A DNA stretch of 64,000 bases from an uncultured Phascolarctobacterium sp. (GCA_949285135.1 CASDXO010000002.1:62001-126000), one strand, 5' to 3'; numbered from the stretch's first letter, positions 53,882-63,212 are shown. Translations and numbers: made by a program. Notes: generated by a model from the sequence alone, not told the origin.

Positions 53882-55633
53882 ATGAAGAAAACTAAGATTA
53901 TCTGTACCGTAGGGCCAAGTACTGACGATGTCGGACTGTTGGCAAAAATGCTTCTTGCAGGTATGGATTTAGCGCGTTTTAATTTTTCCCATGGCTCTCA
54001 TCAAGATCATGCGGTCAGGTTGCAGCTGGTAAGGGAGGCTGCGGCGAAAGCTGGTAAAACAGTAGCATGCATTGCTGATACTAAGGGTCCGGAAATGCGT
54101 TTGGGAAATTTTGCTGACGGCAGTGTCTATCTGCAGGAAGGGGCCGAATTTTCTCTTACAACAGATGATATTTTAGGTAATGAAAGAATTGCCTCTGTAA
54201 ATTATTCAGGCCTGCCTGATGAAGTAAGCTGCGGCAGTAAGATATTGCTTTCTGACGGTTTGCTGTCATTAGAAGTAACTGGAATAGACGGGTGTGTTAT
54301 TCATACAAAGGTTACGCACGGCGGTGAATTAAGCTCACGCAAGCGCGTTGCCTGCCCGGGTATAGAGCTTAAGCTACCTTTTTTATCGGAACAGGATAAG
54401 GAAGATATATGCTTTGCAGCACGAAATGATATGGATTATATCGCAGCGTCTTTTGTACAGAAGGCAGACGATGTGCTGGCTATTCGCAGGGTGCTTGAAA
54501 AAGCAGGGTCTTCGATGGGTATTATTGCCAAAATCGAAAACGAGGCTGGCGTAAAACATATCGACGAAATAATTAATGTTGCTGACGGCATCATGGTTGC
54601 AAGAGGGGATCTTGGTGTAGAAATTCCCTATGAGGTTGTGCCGTTAGTGCAGAAGGAAATTATTGCTGCCTGTAATAAGGCTGGCAAGCCGGTGGTAACA
54701 GCTACCCAGATGCTTGAGAGCATGATACACAGCTATCGGGCAACCAGGGCAGAAGCAAGTGATGTAGCCAATTCTATTTTTGATGGCACTGATGTTATTA
54801 TGCTAAGCGGCGAAACTGCTTCAGGGAAATATCCTTTGGAAGCAGTGCAGACTATGGCTAAGATTGCGGAACGTACTGAGTCGGCACTTGATTATGCGGC
54901 TATTTTCCGTAAAAAAGGTATAAGCGACAGTATTCATGCAACAGACGCTATCAGTCATGCAACGGTGCAGATAGCTCACGAGCTGCAGGCGGATAATATC
55001 CTGACCATCACAGAAACTGGCTTTACTGCCAGGATGATTGCCAAGTATAAACCGCAGGCTTCTGTAGTGGCAGTGTCAAGGCTGCCTGAAAAAGTACGGG
55101 CCATGCAGCTTTATTGGGGTGTGCAGCCATTACTGGGACCGTCATCGGACAGCACTGATGAAATAATTGACCTGTCTTTGGAATGTGCGTTGCAGCACAA
55201 TGTAATAAAAGATGGTTCCTGCGTAGTTATTACGGCAGGAGTACCTGTTGGTATGACTGGAAGTACCAATTTGATCAAGGTGGTTAATGTGGGGAATAAA
55301 CTTGTGTCTGGCACCGGTATAGGCAAAGCATCGGTGAGCGGCAAGGTTTGCATAGCCGTAAGTGCTGCTGATTTTGTTGATAAACTGCAGCAGGGGGATA
55401 TTCTTGTTGTTGATATTCTGGATGATGAGTTTGTAGCTTTGGCTTCTAAAAAAGCAGCAGCTATTATTGCGCAGGAAGGCGGGCTGACATCGACGACGGC
55501 AATTGTAGGTGTTACCTGCGGCATTCCTGTAATTGTCGGTGCTGCTTCTGCAGCTGATATTTTGCAAGATGGGCAAATAGTAACGGTGGACACTGTATCC
55601 GGCGTTGTGTATGAAGGCAAGATAAATTTGTAA
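53882..55633 (+). CDS. pyk: Pyruvate kinase with a C-terminal PEP-utilising domain
   Basis: Converts phosphoenolpyruvate and ADP to pyruvate and ATP, the last ATP-yielding step of glycolysis. Residues 1-470 are the standard enzyme (TKIICTVGPS, ARFNFSHG, TKGPEMR, AKIENEAG, ARGDLGVEIP, TATQMLESM, MLSGETASGKYP). Residues about 475-583 form the extra domain seen in Bacillus-type pyruvate kinases, related to the PEP synthase swivelling domain. Its usual TSHAA His is Thr here (GGLTSTTAIVG), so no phospho-His transfer is expected, as in other kinases of this type. The hypothetical gene follows after 15 bases. Confidence 0.95.
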   Translation: MKKTKIICTVGPSTDDVGLLAKMLLAGMDLARFNFSHGSHQDHAVRLQLVREAAAKAGKTVACIADTKGPEMRLGNFADGSVYLQEGAEFSLTTDDILGNERIASVNYSGLPDEVSCGSKILLSDGLLSLEVTGIDGCVIHTKVTHGGELSSRKRVACPGIELKLPFLSEQDKEDICFAARNDMDYIAASFVQKADDVLAIRRVLEKAGSSMGIIAKIENEAGVKHIDEIINVADGIMVARGDLGVEIPYEVVPLVQKEIIAACNKAGKPVVTATQMLESMIHSYRATRAEASDVANSIFDGTDVIMLSGETASGKYPLEAVQTMAKIAERTESALDYAAIFRKKGISDSIHATDAISHATVQIAHELQADNILTITETGFTARMIAKYKPQASVVAVSRLPEKVRAMQLYWGVQPLLGPSSDSTDEIIDLSLECALQHNVIKDGSCVVITAGVPVGMTGSTNLIKVVNVGNKLVSGTGIGKASVSGKVCIAVSAADFVDKLQQGDILVVDILDDEFVALASKKAAAIIAQEGGLTSTTAIVGVTCGIPVIVGAASAADILQDGQIVTVDTVSGVVYEGKINL

Positions 55634-55648
55634 TCTGGCGGTGACTAT

Positions 55649-56710
55649 ATGGAAAAGACTGATTTAAATATTACTGTTACTGAAGCAGAAAAGTGGCAGT
55701 ATATTTTAGAGCAGTCTTTTTCTGCGTTGAGCGCAGCAGCGGATGAGCAGGAAAGACAAAGATACATCCGACAGGCAGGGCTCTATGGTTGTCTGGCCTT
55801 GAAAAATTTTTCGGATGTATGTGCTGAAAAGTTTTTCTTGCAGCTGCTCCAAACAGCTAAAGATAACAGTGACAATAAAGTTTTGCTTATAGCCATCAGA
55901 GCTATGCTGTCTGTTGCGGCACGGCTGAGAAAAAAGACATTGTTTTGCAGCTGGCTGCGGCATGCGGAAGCATTTCTTGCCAAGATGATTATTGCCAGAG
56001 ATAATCCTGATGAGGTAAGCGGATTTTTGCAAAGTATGGCTTTTATTGTGTGCGACAGAAGGAATAATGATGCCTTTGCTGTTATGCGAAACTTGATGGT
56101 TCTGTTTGTGAGCGTATCTGTGAATAAAGCCGTTTTAAAAAATTTTGTCAGTGAATGGACAAACCTTATTGCCCGGATGGTCAGAAGAAAATGGTTTGAT
56201 GTAAGTGATTTTCTTCTGTCTGCTCTGTTTAAAGCCTTGTGGCGAAAAAAAGATAGCGGGTTACTGACATCAACGCTACTGCAGCTGCATTTGCATGTTC
56301 AGATGTATTGCAGGTGGGACGGAGCAGAGAATGCCTTTATTGCTTACAGAAAACTGCAGTATTTTTATTTTATTATTGCAGCATATGCAGGTAATAAAAG
56401 ATTTGCTGCCGAAAAAAGATATTGCTGTTTGCGTGTGGTACTGTTAAATGTGCGTGAGCTTATCGCCAATATGGCAAGAACCATAATGCAGGATGAATTA
56501 CAGATAATCCGTATCTGGCATGATTGCCTGCTGCGTGAAGCAGGTGACAGGATGAAAAAACGTGTAAAAATTTTTGTTCAGCTTGAAATAAATTATTGGA
56601 GCATGACAAAGCCTAAAACAAGCAGAAAACAGTTAGCATATCTTGCTGATTTACTGCAGCCTGATCTTATTAATGCAGATTATGCAAAGATTTTAGCTGA
56701 GATATGTTGA
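55649..56710 (+). CDS. Hypothetical alpha-helical protein
   Basis: I do not recognise this 353-residue protein. It is almost wholly alpha-helical by composition, rich in Leu, Ala, Lys and Arg, with several Cys (for example LYGCLAL, DCLLREA), no signal peptide, no clear membrane segments and no P-loop. Helical-repeat or scaffold-like character is possible. It has a weak ribosome binding site (ggcggtga) 15 bases after pyk, so it may be translated from the pyk message. A poor functional guess is not warranted. Confidence 0.7.
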   Translation: MEKTDLNITVTEAEKWQYILEQSFSALSAAADEQERQRYIRQAGLYGCLALKNFSDVCAEKFFLQLLQTAKDNSDNKVLLIAIRAMLSVAARLRKKTLFCSWLRHAEAFLAKMIIARDNPDEVSGFLQSMAFIVCDRRNNDAFAVMRNLMVLFVSVSVNKAVLKNFVSEWTNLIARMVRRKWFDVSDFLLSALFKALWRKKDSGLLTSTLLQLHLHVQMYCRWDGAENAFIAYRKLQYFYFIIAAYAGNKRFAAEKRYCCLRVVLLNVRELIANMARTIMQDELQIIRIWHDCLLREAGDRMKKRVKIFVQLEINYWSMTKPKTSRKQLAYLADLLQPDLINADYAKILAEIC

Positions 56711-56820
56711 TATTTTTGTACAGAAAAAAGGAAAATGCAGTACTAAAGTAGAAATTTAATAAGATATCAGAATTTTTATTTAATACTGATTAAGATATAT
56801 TTGTACTGAGAGGTAGAAAG

Positions 56821-57699
56821 ATGGCTAAAATAGTTGTTATTGGCAGTTGCAATATAGATGTTACCGTAGAGTGTGGCAGATGGGCAAAGCCGGGCGAAAC
56901 AATTTTCGGTAATCGCTTAATTGTTTCTCCTGGAGGCAAGGGTGCCAATCAGGCTGTTGCAGCTGCGCGTTTAGGTGCTGAGGTTACCATGGTTGGCTGC
57001 ATTGGTGATGATGTCTATGGTGAAATGATTGTCAGAAACTTAAAGAAAAATGGTATTAATACTGATTTCGTGAAGGTCCTGCCCAATGAAAACAGCGGTA
57101 CTGCTCATATAACTGTGGCAGAAGATGATAATACGATTATTGTTATCAAGGCTGCTAATGACCTTGTTGATGCAGAACTGGTAGATCAGGCTGAAGAAAA
57201 AATTAAAGAAGCAGATCTTGTTTTGCTGCAGCATGAGATCCCGTTTGAAACTATTACCTATACTGTGGAAAAATGCTGGCAGTTAGGTGTACCGGTATTG
57301 CTGAACCCTGCTCCAGTTGCGCCGGTACCGCAGAATGTATTGGATAAAGTAACTTATCTGACTCCTAACGAACACGAAGCAGCTATACTGTTTGATAATA
57401 TGGCAACAGAAGATATTTTGAGCCGCTACGCGGGTAAAGTGCTGATGACTCTTGGTAGTAAAGGTGTTGCGTATTATGAAGAAGGTGAAGTTCAGATAGT
57501 ACCTGCCTTTAAGGTAACACCTGTTGATACGACCGGTGCAGGTGATACTTTTAATGGCGCATTTGCTGTTGCACGTGCAGCAGGAAAAAATATGGCTGAA
57601 AGCGTCAGGTTTGCAAATGCTGCTGCTGCGGTTTCTGTGCAGAAGATTGGTGCCCAGGGCGGTATGCCGTATTTAAAAGAAGTAGAGGAGATGCTTTAA
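56821..57699 (+). CDS. rbsK: Ribokinase
   Basis: PfkB-family sugar kinase that phosphorylates ribose to ribose 5-phosphate. The 292 residues show GSCNIDVTVECGRWAKPGETI, SPGGKGANQAVAAARLG (ribose loop) and the catalytic TTGAGDTFNGAFAV with its Asp. First gene of an rbsKDACB operon with the same order as in B. subtilis but without an rbsR in front. RbsD starts after one base. Confidence 0.95.
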   Translation: MAKIVVIGSCNIDVTVECGRWAKPGETIFGNRLIVSPGGKGANQAVAAARLGAEVTMVGCIGDDVYGEMIVRNLKKNGINTDFVKVLPNENSGTAHITVAEDDNTIIVIKAANDLVDAELVDQAEEKIKEADLVLLQHEIPFETITYTVEKCWQLGVPVLLNPAPVAPVPQNVLDKVTYLTPNEHEAAILFDNMATEDILSRYAGKVLMTLGSKGVAYYEEGEVQIVPAFKVTPVDTTGAGDTFNGAFAVARAAGKNMAESVRFANAAAAVSVQKIGAQGGMPYLKEVEEML

Positions 57700-57700
57700 G

Positions 57701-58099
57701 ATGCAGAAGGTTGGTATTTTAAATAGTTCTATTGCTAAGGTGCTGGCAGATCTCGGACATACAGATACGATAGTTATCGGCGACTGCGGCTTACCGGTAC
57801 CAGCAGGGGTACCTAAGATTGACCTTGCGCTGAAGCTGGGAACACCTACTTTTATGGAAGTTGTTACTGAAGTAGCAAAATATATGGAAATAGAAAAGGT
57901 GGAAGTAGCTGCTGAAATAAGGGAGAAAAATCCGAATATTTATGATGCGCTCAAGGAGCTCTTTCCGCAGCAGCAATGGATAATCGACAAGAATCATGAA
58001 GCATTTAAAGCAGCTACAGCTAAGGCCAAAGCTGTTATCCGTACGGGTGAGATAACTCCCTATGCTAATATAATCCTTCACAGTAATGTAATTTTTTAA
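57701..58099 (+). CDS. rbsD: D-ribose pyranase
   Basis: Interconverts pyranose and furanose forms of ribose so ribokinase can use it. The 132 residues match the family: KVGILNSSIAKVLADLGHTDTIVIGDCGLP with the active His, an acidic central helix and the C-terminal EITPYANIILHSNVIF with the conserved Tyr and Asn. The start is one base after the rbsK stop (ATG at 57701). Confidence 0.94.
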   Translation: MQKVGILNSSIAKVLADLGHTDTIVIGDCGLPVPAGVPKIDLALKLGTPTFMEVVTEVAKYMEIEKVEVAAEIREKNPNIYDALKELFPQQQWIIDKNHEAFKAATAKAKAVIRTGEITPYANIILHSNVIF

Positions 58100-58115
58100 T
58101 AAGGCAGGAACCAAC

Positions 58116-59597
58116 ATGGAGATTGAATTAAGGAATATCCATAAAGCCTTTGGCAGCAATGAGGTTTTAAAGGGTGTTAATTTAAAACTTAAAAGCGGTG
58201 AAGTCCATGCTTTGATGGGAGAAAACGGTGCAGGTAAATCTACGCTGATGAATATACTGACTGGCCTGCATAAACAGGATAAGGGATCAGTCTTTGTTGA
58301 CGGACAGGAAATGAGCTTTAAAAATCCTGTCGATGCTGAAAAATACGGTATTGCTTTTATTCATCAGGAATTGAATATCTGGCCTAATCTTTCCATACTT
58401 GAAAATTTGTTCCTGATGCATAGTATTACCAATAAATTTGGTATGCTGGATTTTCAGAAGATGCGTCAGATTGCTGAAGAAAAATGTCGGGAAATACATA
58501 TTGAATTACCGCTGGATATGGAAGCAGGCGAGTGCTCTGTCGGGCAGCAGCAAATGACTGAGATTGTACGTAACCTGTTGCTTGATGCTAAGGTAGTCAT
58601 TATGGACGAGCCCACGGCAGCCCTTACCGATCGTGAAACAGAGAAGCTGTTTGAAGTTATGAAATCATTAAAAAAACGCGGCGTGGCGATGGTTTATATT
58701 TCTCACCGTATGGAAGAAGTGTTTAATAACTGCGATGTTATAACTGTTATGCGCGATGGTATTTCCGTAGATACAAGACCTGTCAATCAATATGGATTGG
58801 ATGAAATTGTCCGTGATATGGTAGGACGTTCAATAACAGAGTTTTATCCGGAAAGACGTAATAAGCCTCAAGAAGTTATTATGGAGGTTAAAAACTTTAA
58901 TCAGCCGGGACTGTTCCATGATGTTAACTTTAACCTGAAAAAAGGTGAAATTCTGGGGATTGCTGGACTGATGGGCAGCGGCAGAACAGAAATTATGCGT
59001 GCAATTTTCGGCGTCGATAAATGTCAGAGCGGCGAAGTATTCTTCAAAGGACAGAAGCTGAAAATTGATAAACCGGAAGATGCAATTAAAGCTGGATTTG
59101 GCTTTATTACGGAAAACAGAAAAACAGAAGGTCTGATTCTTGATTTTTCCATTATGCGTAATATTGCCTTGCCGAGTATTGATGAATTTGCCAGAAAGAG
59201 TATCATAGATTACAAGCGGGTAAATGAATTTTCCCACGATTTGGCTGATAAGCTGGGTGTAAAAGCTCATACGCTTGATTTGGAGGCCGGAGCATTGTCC
59301 GGTGGTAATCAGCAAAAAGTAGTAATTGCAAAATGGGTCGGCATGAATCCTGAGGTAATCATCATGGATGAGCCTACACGCGGCATTGACGTAGGTGCCA
59401 AAAGAGATATTTATGAGCTGATGAATGAGCTGACAGCCAGCGGGGTGTCAATTATCATGGTTTCCTCCGAGCTGCCTGAAGTTTTGGGTATGAGTGACCG
59501 TATTCTGGTAATTCACGAAGGCGGTATTGCCGGAGAACTGATGAGAGAAGAGGCTACTCAGGAAAAAATCATGTCACTTGCAACGGGAGGTTTGTAA
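58116..59597 (+). CDS. rbsA: Ribose ABC transporter ATP-binding protein
   Basis: Tandem ATPase of a CUT2-type sugar transporter, 493 residues. The first domain has Walker A GENGAGKST, SVGQQQMTEI signature and VIMDEPTAALT; the second has a degenerate Walker A (GLMGSGRTE), signature LSGGNQQKV and IMDEPTRGIDVG, the usual asymmetry in RbsA. It is followed by rbsC after 6 bases. Confidence 0.95.
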   Translation: MEIELRNIHKAFGSNEVLKGVNLKLKSGEVHALMGENGAGKSTLMNILTGLHKQDKGSVFVDGQEMSFKNPVDAEKYGIAFIHQELNIWPNLSILENLFLMHSITNKFGMLDFQKMRQIAEEKCREIHIELPLDMEAGECSVGQQQMTEIVRNLLLDAKVVIMDEPTAALTDRETEKLFEVMKSLKKRGVAMVYISHRMEEVFNNCDVITVMRDGISVDTRPVNQYGLDEIVRDMVGRSITEFYPERRNKPQEVIMEVKNFNQPGLFHDVNFNLKKGEILGIAGLMGSGRTEIMRAIFGVDKCQSGEVFFKGQKLKIDKPEDAIKAGFGFITENRKTEGLILDFSIMRNIALPSIDEFARKSIIDYKRVNEFSHDLADKLGVKAHTLDLEAGALSGGNQQKVVIAKWVGMNPEVIIMDEPTRGIDVGAKRDIYELMNELTASGVSIIMVSSELPEVLGMSDRILVIHEGGIAGELMREEATQEKIMSLATGGL

Positions 59598-59603
59598 TTT
59601 ATA

Positions 59604-60533
59604 ATGGATGTGAAAGCTATAATGAAAAAATCCGGTTCTTTAATCGGATTGGTAGTATTATTTGTTGTTATTGCCTGCTTGAACAGCAGTTTTATTGACC
59701 CTGGTAATCTGAAAAACCTGTTGCGTCAGGTATCTATTAATGCGCTCATTTCTTTTGGTATGACTTTTGTTATCCTGACTGGCGGTATTGATTTGTCTGT
59801 TGGCAGTATTCTCGCCTTGTCCAGTGCTTTGATGGGCAGCTTTATTGTTGGTGGTCTTGACCCGATACTTGGTATTGTAGTGGCATGTCTCATTGGTGCT
59901 GCTCTGGGCGCGGTAAATGGTCTGGTAATTACCTACGGCAAGGTTGCTCCCTTCATTGCTACACTGGCTACCATGACTATCTTCAGAGGCATGACTCTGG
60001 TTTATACTAATGGTAATCCTATTAGCGGTCTTACGGAAAATGAAGCCTTCCTTAACTTTGGTCAGGGGTATTTCCTTGAACTGCCTGTGCCTGCGGTAAT
60101 GATGTTGATTATGTTCGGAATTTTGTATTTTATTCTGCATAAAACTCCGCTTGGCCGTAAAACCTATGCTGTAGGTGGTAATGAGAAGGTGTCCTTTATT
60201 GCAGGTATCAAAATCAACAGAATCAAGATTTTTGCCTATACTGTAACCGGTATGCTCTGCGGTATGGCAGGCGCTATCCTGACCAGCCGTCTGAACAGTG
60301 CTCAGCCTACTGCCGGTACCGGTTATGAGCTTGATGCTATCGCTGCTGTAGTACTTGGCGGCACCAGCCTGTCTGGCGGTAAAGGCCGAATTGTAGGGAC
60401 TCTGGTAGGTGCTCTGATTATTGGTACTCTGAATAATGGTTTGAATATCCTTAATGTATCCAGCTTTTATCAACAAGTTGTCAAAGGCATAGTTATTTTG
60501 CTTGCAGTTCTTATGGACCGCAAAAAATCTTAG
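59604..60533 (+). CDS. rbsC: Ribose ABC transporter permease
   Basis: Membrane component of the ribose importer, 309 residues with about nine hydrophobic segments. Landmarks: LTGGIDLSVGSILALSSALMG and the EAA-like loop (TYAVGGNEKVSFIAGI), AAVVLGGTSLSGGKG. It overlaps nothing but lies 6 bases after rbsA and 15 bases before rbsB. Confidence 0.95.
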   Translation: MDVKAIMKKSGSLIGLVVLFVVIACLNSSFIDPGNLKNLLRQVSINALISFGMTFVILTGGIDLSVGSILALSSALMGSFIVGGLDPILGIVVACLIGAALGAVNGLVITYGKVAPFIATLATMTIFRGMTLVYTNGNPISGLTENEAFLNFGQGYFLELPVPAVMMLIMFGILYFILHKTPLGRKTYAVGGNEKVSFIAGIKINRIKIFAYTVTGMLCGMAGAILTSRLNSAQPTAGTGYELDAIAAVVLGGTSLSGGKGRIVGTLVGALIIGTLNNGLNILNVSSFYQQVVKGIVILLAVLMDRKKS

Positions 60534-60548
60534 GAGGAATTTCATCTA

Positions 60549-61463
60549 ATGAAAAAACTTTTCTTGGTTATGATCTATATCGTTGCTATGGCTATGATGA
60601 TAGTTGGCTGCAGCAGCGGTGAAAAAAAAGAAGCAAAACCTGCTGATGGCAAAAACATCACTATTGGTTTCTCTGTTTCTACTCAGAACAATCCCTTCTT
60701 CGTTACTTTGCGTAACGGTGTGGAAGCTAAAGCCAAAGAGCTTGGTGTTAACGTAAAAATCGTTGATGCGCAAAACGATCCTGCTAAACAGGCTAATGAT
60801 ATTGCCGATCTGCTGCAGCAAAATATCAGCGTCCTGCTGGTAAATCCTGTTGACTCTGCGGCAATCTCTACTTCTGTAAAAGCTGCCAACAAGGCTAATA
60901 TTCCTGTAATCTGCCTGGACCGCAGTGCTGATGAAGGCAAGGTAACTTCCCTGGTTGCTTCCGATAACGTAAAAGGCGGCGAAATGGCTGCTGAATACAT
61001 TGTTAAAAAACTGGGTGAAAAAGTAAAAGTTGCTGAACTGGAAGGTATCCCTGGTGCCAGCGCTTCTCGTGAACGCGGTGAAGGCTTCCATAAAATTGCT
61101 GATCAGAAACTGACTGTTGTTGCTAAACAGTCTGCTGATTTTGACAGAAGCAAGGGTCTGACCGTTGCAGAAAATATGCTGCAGGCAAATCCTGATATTC
61201 AGGCTATTTTTGCTCAGAATGACGAAATGGCTTTAGGCGCTATTGAAGCTGCCAAGAGCGCTAATAAGAAAGTATTTATCGTTGGCTTTGACGGTACTGA
61301 AGATGGCGTAAAAGCTGTTGAAAACGGTATCATGTCCGCTACTATCGCTCAACAACCTGATATTATGGGTCAACAGGGCGTAGAAGTTGCTGTAAAAGCA
61401 GCTAAAGGCGAAAAAGTTGATGCTAAAGTTTCTGCTCCGTTAAAACTTGTTGAAAAAAAATAA
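60549..61463 (+). CDS. rbsB: Ribose-binding lipoprotein
   Basis: Extracytoplasmic sugar-binding protein, 304 residues. The N-terminal signal (MKKLFLVMIYIVAMAMMIVG) ends in a lipobox IVGC so it is probably lipid-anchored in the outer face of the membrane. The body is a type I periplasmic-binding fold: VGFSVSTQNNPFF, the ribose-binding DRSADEG and QNDEMALGAIEA regions. It ends the operon, before a strong terminator. Confidence 0.94.
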   Translation: MKKLFLVMIYIVAMAMMIVGCSSGEKKEAKPADGKNITIGFSVSTQNNPFFVTLRNGVEAKAKELGVNVKIVDAQNDPAKQANDIADLLQQNISVLLVNPVDSAAISTSVKAANKANIPVICLDRSADEGKVTSLVASDNVKGGEMAAEYIVKKLGEKVKVAELEGIPGASASRERGEGFHKIADQKLTVVAKQSADFDRSKGLTVAENMLQANPDIQAIFAQNDEMALGAIEAAKSANKKVFIVGFDGTEDGVKAVENGIMSATIAQQPDIMGQQGVEVAVKAAKGEKVDAKVSAPLKLVEKK

Positions 61464-61496
61464 CTTATCCGTAACACTTTGACAACTTGTAATTCT

Positions 61497-61530
61497 AAAA
61501 ACACCTGCCTGTATAGGCAGGTGTTTTTGC
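61497..61530 (+). terminator. Terminator after rbsB
   Basis: AAAACACCTGCC / GGCAGGTGTTTT (about 61498-61509 with 61516-61527) followed by T residues. Confidence 0.92.
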
Positions 61531-61604
61531 TTATACTTGATATTGGGCTGATAAATAATATTAAGTACTATTGGATCAAAGTAAAAGTATGCATTTGATG
61601 AAAT

Positions 61605-61632
61605 AAAAAAGCAGGCAACTATTGCTGCCTGC
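61605..61632 (-). terminator. Terminator after the OFA transporter
   Basis: Minus strand GCAGGCA / TGCCTGC (61632-61626 with 61617-61611) followed by TTTTTTAT (61610-61603). Confidence 0.85.
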
Positions 61633-61665
61633 CTGTAAAGCAAAATATGAAAATTTTATTATTTA

Positions 61666-62880
61666 TTACATACTTTTTTGGGTTTTAAGTTTTAAAATTA
61701 CGGCAATTAACAGACTGAGCACAAAACAGCCGGAGAAGAAATATAAAGTAATGGAATAACTGTTAGTCGTTTCTTTAATCCAGGATAACAGCAGAGGGCC
61801 GGCAATGCCAGCAAGACCCCAGGCAGTAAGGATACGGCCATGAATAGCGCTAAGCTGTTTGGTGCCGAAAAGATCACTTAAATAAGCAGGCATGCAGGAG
61901 AAACCGCCGCCATAACAGGTAATGATAAGGAAGATAAGCGCCTGGAACAGGAAGCTGTCGCTGACGCTTGCCAGAAGGTAAAAGGCTGCAATTTCGATTA
62001 AAAAGAACAGTATGTAAGTATTGCGTCTGCCGATGTAATCGGAAATAGTAGACCAGACAATGCGGCCAAGACCATTGAGCAGGCCAATGATACCAACCAT
62101 GGAAGCTGCGGCCAGCGGGGTCATATGGATGACTTCCTGTGCCATGGGAGATGCTACTGCCAGAAGCCCGATACCACAGGTGATGTTAGTAAAGAAAATC
62201 CACCATAAAGCATAAAACTGCCAGGTTTTCATAGCTTCGTTAACAGTGTACTGAGTCTGAGTAGCTGCTGGCACAGAAGCGAGTTTGGCTTTGGCTTCAG
62301 TAACAGGTGCTGCTTTAGGAGGTTCAAGATAAAGTGAAGAGGCTGTCATAACTATCATATAAATGCAGCCAAGAATAATAAAATTATTAATCAGACCGTA
62401 TTTGGCAATCAGCAGCTGCATAACGGGGCCGGCGATAAGGCTGGCGAAGCCGAAACCCATGATAGCCAGGCCTGTAGCAAGACCGCGGTTATTGGGAAAC
62501 CATTTTACGAGGGTAGAAACAGGAGTTATATAACCTGTACCAAGGCCGATGCCGCCGATAACGCCGTAAAAAAGATACATTAACGGCAGACTGTGCTGCG
62601 ACAAGGCAAAAGCGGTACCGAACATACCCAGTCCAAAGAAAACAGTAGAAACAAGTCCGCTGCGACGAGGACCGTGCTTTTCAACATAACTGCCCAAAAA
62701 GCCGGCGGATAAACCCAGAAACAAAATAGCCAGAGAAAAAGTCCAGGTAGTTTCCTGCAGGGTGAAACCCATGGCCTGCATAATCGGTTTGGTCAACACA
62801 CTCCAGGCATAAACACTGCCTATGCAGATATGGATTCCGATAGCGGAAAGAACGATGAGCCATTTGTTTTTTTTCATCAT
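61666..62880 (-). CDS. OFA-family MFS transporter (oxalate/formate-type)
   Basis: Major facilitator superfamily protein of the oxalate/formate antiporter family, 404 residues, about twelve hydrophobic segments. The start is the first of two adjacent ATGs (62880) with agaggt upstream; the longer frame runs into the leader RNA and is not used. Family markers are SVYAWSVLTKPIMQAMGF, the loop between TM2 and TM3 (GSYVEKHGPRRSG) and GTGYITPVSTLVKWFPNNRGLATG. Members move oxalate, formate, lactate or other small carboxylates. The upstream ZTP-type riboswitch points to a link with one-carbon (formyl-folate) status, making formate an attractive substrate; this is inference. Confidence 0.88.
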   Translation of the reverse strand: MMKKNKWLIVLSAIGIHICIGSVYAWSVLTKPIMQAMGFTLQETTWTFSLAILFLGLSAGFLGSYVEKHGPRRSGLVSTVFFGLGMFGTAFALSQHSLPLMYLFYGVIGGIGLGTGYITPVSTLVKWFPNNRGLATGLAIMGFGFASLIAGPVMQLLIAKYGLINNFIILGCIYMIVMTASSLYLEPPKAAPVTEAKAKLASVPAATQTQYTVNEAMKTWQFYALWWIFFTNITCGIGLLAVASPMAQEVIHMTPLAAASMVGIIGLLNGLGRIVWSTISDYIGRRNTYILFFLIEIAAFYLLASVSDSFLFQALIFLIITCYGGGFSCMPAYLSDLFGTKQLSAIHGRILTAWGLAGIAGPLLLSWIKETTNSYSITLYFFSGCFVLSLLIAVILKLKTQKSM

Positions 62881-62917
62881 CAAAACCTCTTTCTGTTCAT
62901 TGTTTTTGACCGGAAGA

Positions 62918-63016
62918 AAATAAAAACCATCCGGGTCAATAAGATTGCCCAGACGGTCGGCAGTGTTCATGGTGCAGTACATGTGGTCAATTCCACTTAT
63001 CCGTCAGTCCTGCATC
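62918..63016 (-). ncRNA. ZTP (pfl) riboswitch with overlapping terminator
   Basis: Read on the minus strand, the leader has GGACTGACGG (63008-62999), a GTGGAA/TTGACCAC hairpin (62996-62983) and then GCCGACCGTCTGGGCA (62961-62946), the highly conserved 3' part of ZTP riboswitches. The CCGTCTGGG block also pairs with CCCGGATGG (62935-62927) to make a terminator stem followed by TTTTTATTTT. Aptamer folding and the terminator are thus mutually exclusive, the expected expression platform: ZTP/ZMP binding would allow transcription of the OFA gene. Confidence 0.8.
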
Positions 63017-63038
63017 AGAATATTGAATTGTAATTCAT

Positions 63039-63066
63039 ATTATAAAGATTTTTAAGGATATGTCAA
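63039..63066 (-). promoter_or_regulatory. Promoter of the OFA transporter leader
   Basis: Minus strand TTGACA (63066-63061), 16 bases, TATAAT (63044-63039). The start point would fall just upstream of the riboswitch. Confidence 0.8.
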
Positions 63067-63130
63067 GTAAAAAATAACAATATTTTGAGAGTAAATAATA
63101 TAAAAATACTATATGTAGATGATAAGGTGT

Positions 63131-63159
63131 TTGACAGATTAAGCAGAAACAAGTATACT
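63131..63159 (+). promoter_or_regulatory. Promoter of the thiS operon
   Basis: TTGACA, 17 bases, TATACT. The leader to the thiS start is about 118 bases. Confidence 0.85.
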
Positions 63160-63212
63160 TAGTAGTAAGCCATGTATAGCATAGAAAAATAATATTGACA
63201 GAGAGTGAACGA

